In this document: piece by piece, positions 5,475 through 6,543 of the stretch
Layout: each line of letters begins with the position of its first letter
Numbering within the stretch: position 1 is the stretch's first letter
DNA from: JAYZDF01 sp036337945
Lineage (GTDB): Bacteria > Myxococcota > Kuafuiibacteriia > Kuafuiibacteriales > Kuafuiibacteriaceae
NCBI GenBank assembly: GCA_036337945.1
Contig: JAYZDF010000135.1
Span: 1 to 6,543 of the forward strand
Direction: 5' to 3'
Length of the DNA: 6,543 bases
Notes under the pieces: model-generated
What the model was told of the DNA's origin: nothing
Seen by the model: the letters and a program-made list of their open reading frames with translations, nothing else
Database searches by the model: none
Position numbers and translations under genes: made by a program

Positions 5475-6543
5475 TTAGAGTCGAACTTCGATGCCGAGTG
5501 CGCCTCGAACATCAAAGATACTTACAGTTGGATTTTCAAGAATTTCGTTCGGAGGTGTTTGTCGATTCGGTGAACCTGAAAGTGAGACTTGCTGCATGAG
5601 TGTATTGAAATTGACTGTGATAGCTACCATCTCAGAAAGCCACAGATTCATTCCCAGGTTTGCACCGAGATCAAAGCCACCTTTGCTCCCTCCAGCGCCA
5701 CTTTGATTTGGTGTCTCCTCAAAGGAAACAATGTAACCTGCTTCAATTCCCGCATTCACATCGACAGTTTCTAGAACAGGATAGGTCAGTCCGAAGAGCA
5801 CCACGGGAGCCAAAGAGGAGTTTGATAAAACGATCGGACCCGGGTGATTTTCTACGTTAAAATTCGTAATTCGGGTACCAAGACCAGGAATGAGCTTCAG
5901 TCCTGAGGACCCGATGTCCATTTGGTAATTGATCCCAAACAACATGTCTAAGAGGCTCCCTCCCGGTGATCCAACCTCGGTGCTATCGACTGAAACTTTG
6001 ATCTTGAGAGGCACAAAATTCACATTCGCTAAGATTCCGATTGGTATCCCCGGAATATTGACTTGGAGATTTGTATTGAAGAGCGACATCGCATTGAGTG
6101 GATATGAGAGCCCGGATTCTTCAACGGCATCCGAAGAAAGTTTGTAGTTACGTGTAAAATTTGAGCCTGCAGCGACCCGAATATGGACGATACTTTTGGA
6201 GCTGTTCGATTTTTTCGACTCACTTCGTGTATCGCTGTCATCAGGTGCTATTTCTACTCGTTGACTTTGAGTAGAGATATTGTCCGCAAGGCGTGGTTGA
6301 GGGTCTGAGGGTTCATCTGAGTTGGTTGCAGAAGAAGATATTTCTCGGGTTTGTGTTGGCGCCGTTGTCACTGTTGACTCTTTAGCCGGTGCTTCGTCTC
6401 TGATGTCATTCCTTGATGATTCCGCTGCGATGTTAGAGTCGCTCATTCGTTCGTTGAGCGCATTGCTTTCTTCACGTTTTTGCGGTGCGGGAGCTGGGTC
6501 ATCGCGGAGTCTGTCGAATGGTGAAGCTTCGGGTGCCTTAGCC
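5475..6543 (-). CDS. Probable outer-membrane beta-barrel protein with acidic, Ser-rich disordered N-terminal stretch (5' partial)
   Basis: I do not recognise the family. The first in-window ATG (6446) gives 323 residues, but the frame is open a further 32 codons to the right edge. Those codons have the same Ala/Pro/Asp/Glu-rich character (for example RLRDDPAPAPQKREESN), and no Shine-Dalgarno sequence precedes that ATG. The true start is therefore probably outside the window and any signal peptide is unseen. Counting from the ATG, residues 1-83 are Ser/Thr/Asp/Glu/Pro-rich and likely disordered. From about 84 to the end there are alternating hydrophobic strands (IVHIRVAAG, LFGINYQMDI, VDVNAGIEAGYIVSF, FDLGANLGMNLWL, MVAITVNFNTL) separated by Gly/Asn/Ser turns. 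The end, IFDVRGALGIEVRL, is like a closing barrel strand, though it ends in Leu, not Phe. An 8-stranded or larger barrel is the inference. It is probably the upstream partner of the kinase gene in one transcript. Confidence 0.8.
   Translation of the reverse strand, partial: AKAPEASPFDRLRDDPAPAPQKREESNALNERMSDSNIAAESSRNDIRDEAPAKESTVTTAPTQTREISSSATNSDEPSDPQPRLADNISTQSQRVEIAPDDSDTRSESKKSNSSKSIVHIRVAAGSNFTRNYKLSSDAVEESGLSYPLNAMSLFNTNLQVNIPGIPIGILANVNFVPLKIKVSVDSTEVGSPGGSLLDMLFGINYQMDIGSSGLKLIPGLGTRITNFNVENHPGPIVLSNSSLAPVVLFGLTYPVLETVDVNAGIEAGYIVSFEETPNQSGAGGSKGGFDLGANLGMNLWLSEMVAITVNFNTLMQQVSLSGSPNRQTPPNEILENPTVSIFDVRGALGIEVRL

Overview
The window holds three protein genes. One large gene on the + strand occupies the left half, and two genes on the - strand occupy the right half, so transcription converges at about 3,213-3,297. 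Both outer genes run off the window: each reading frame stays open to its edge, so their true starts cannot be seen. Base composition looks moderate (roughly half GC). The left gene joins calcium-binding thrombospondin type 3 repeats, a von Willebrand A (vWA) domain and a cysteine-rich repeat tail. That combination is familiar from Myxococcota and other lineages once placed in Deltaproteobacteria. With a predicted outer-membrane barrel and an NtrB/AtoS-like kinase also present, a Gram-negative bacterium of that kind is the best guess, with low confidence at finer rank.

Left region (1-3213, +): a very large exported protein, probably an adhesin or other surface protein. Its visible order is aspartate-rich Ca2+-loop repeats, a domain I do not recognise, a vWA domain with a DxSxS metal-site motif, a beta-rich segment, and ten cysteine-rich repeats carrying 58 cysteines. 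Middle (3214-3296): a short convergent intergenic region with an imperfect 12-bp inverted repeat that could end transcription from both sides.

Right region (3297-6543, -): the upstream gene encodes an acidic, serine-rich, probably disordered stretch followed by a probable beta-barrel. The gene after it, separated by 27 nt, encodes a 716-residue membrane sensor histidine kinase with 8-9 predicted membrane segments, a GAF-like domain and a complete HisKA/HATPase core. The two probably form one transcription unit. No response regulator is visible.

The products are all consistent with envelope or cell-surface roles, but nothing in the sequence ties the surface protein functionally to the kinase. 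I saw no RNA genes, CRISPR arrays, insertion sequences or attachment sites. No stretch longer than 300 bases lacks a gene.
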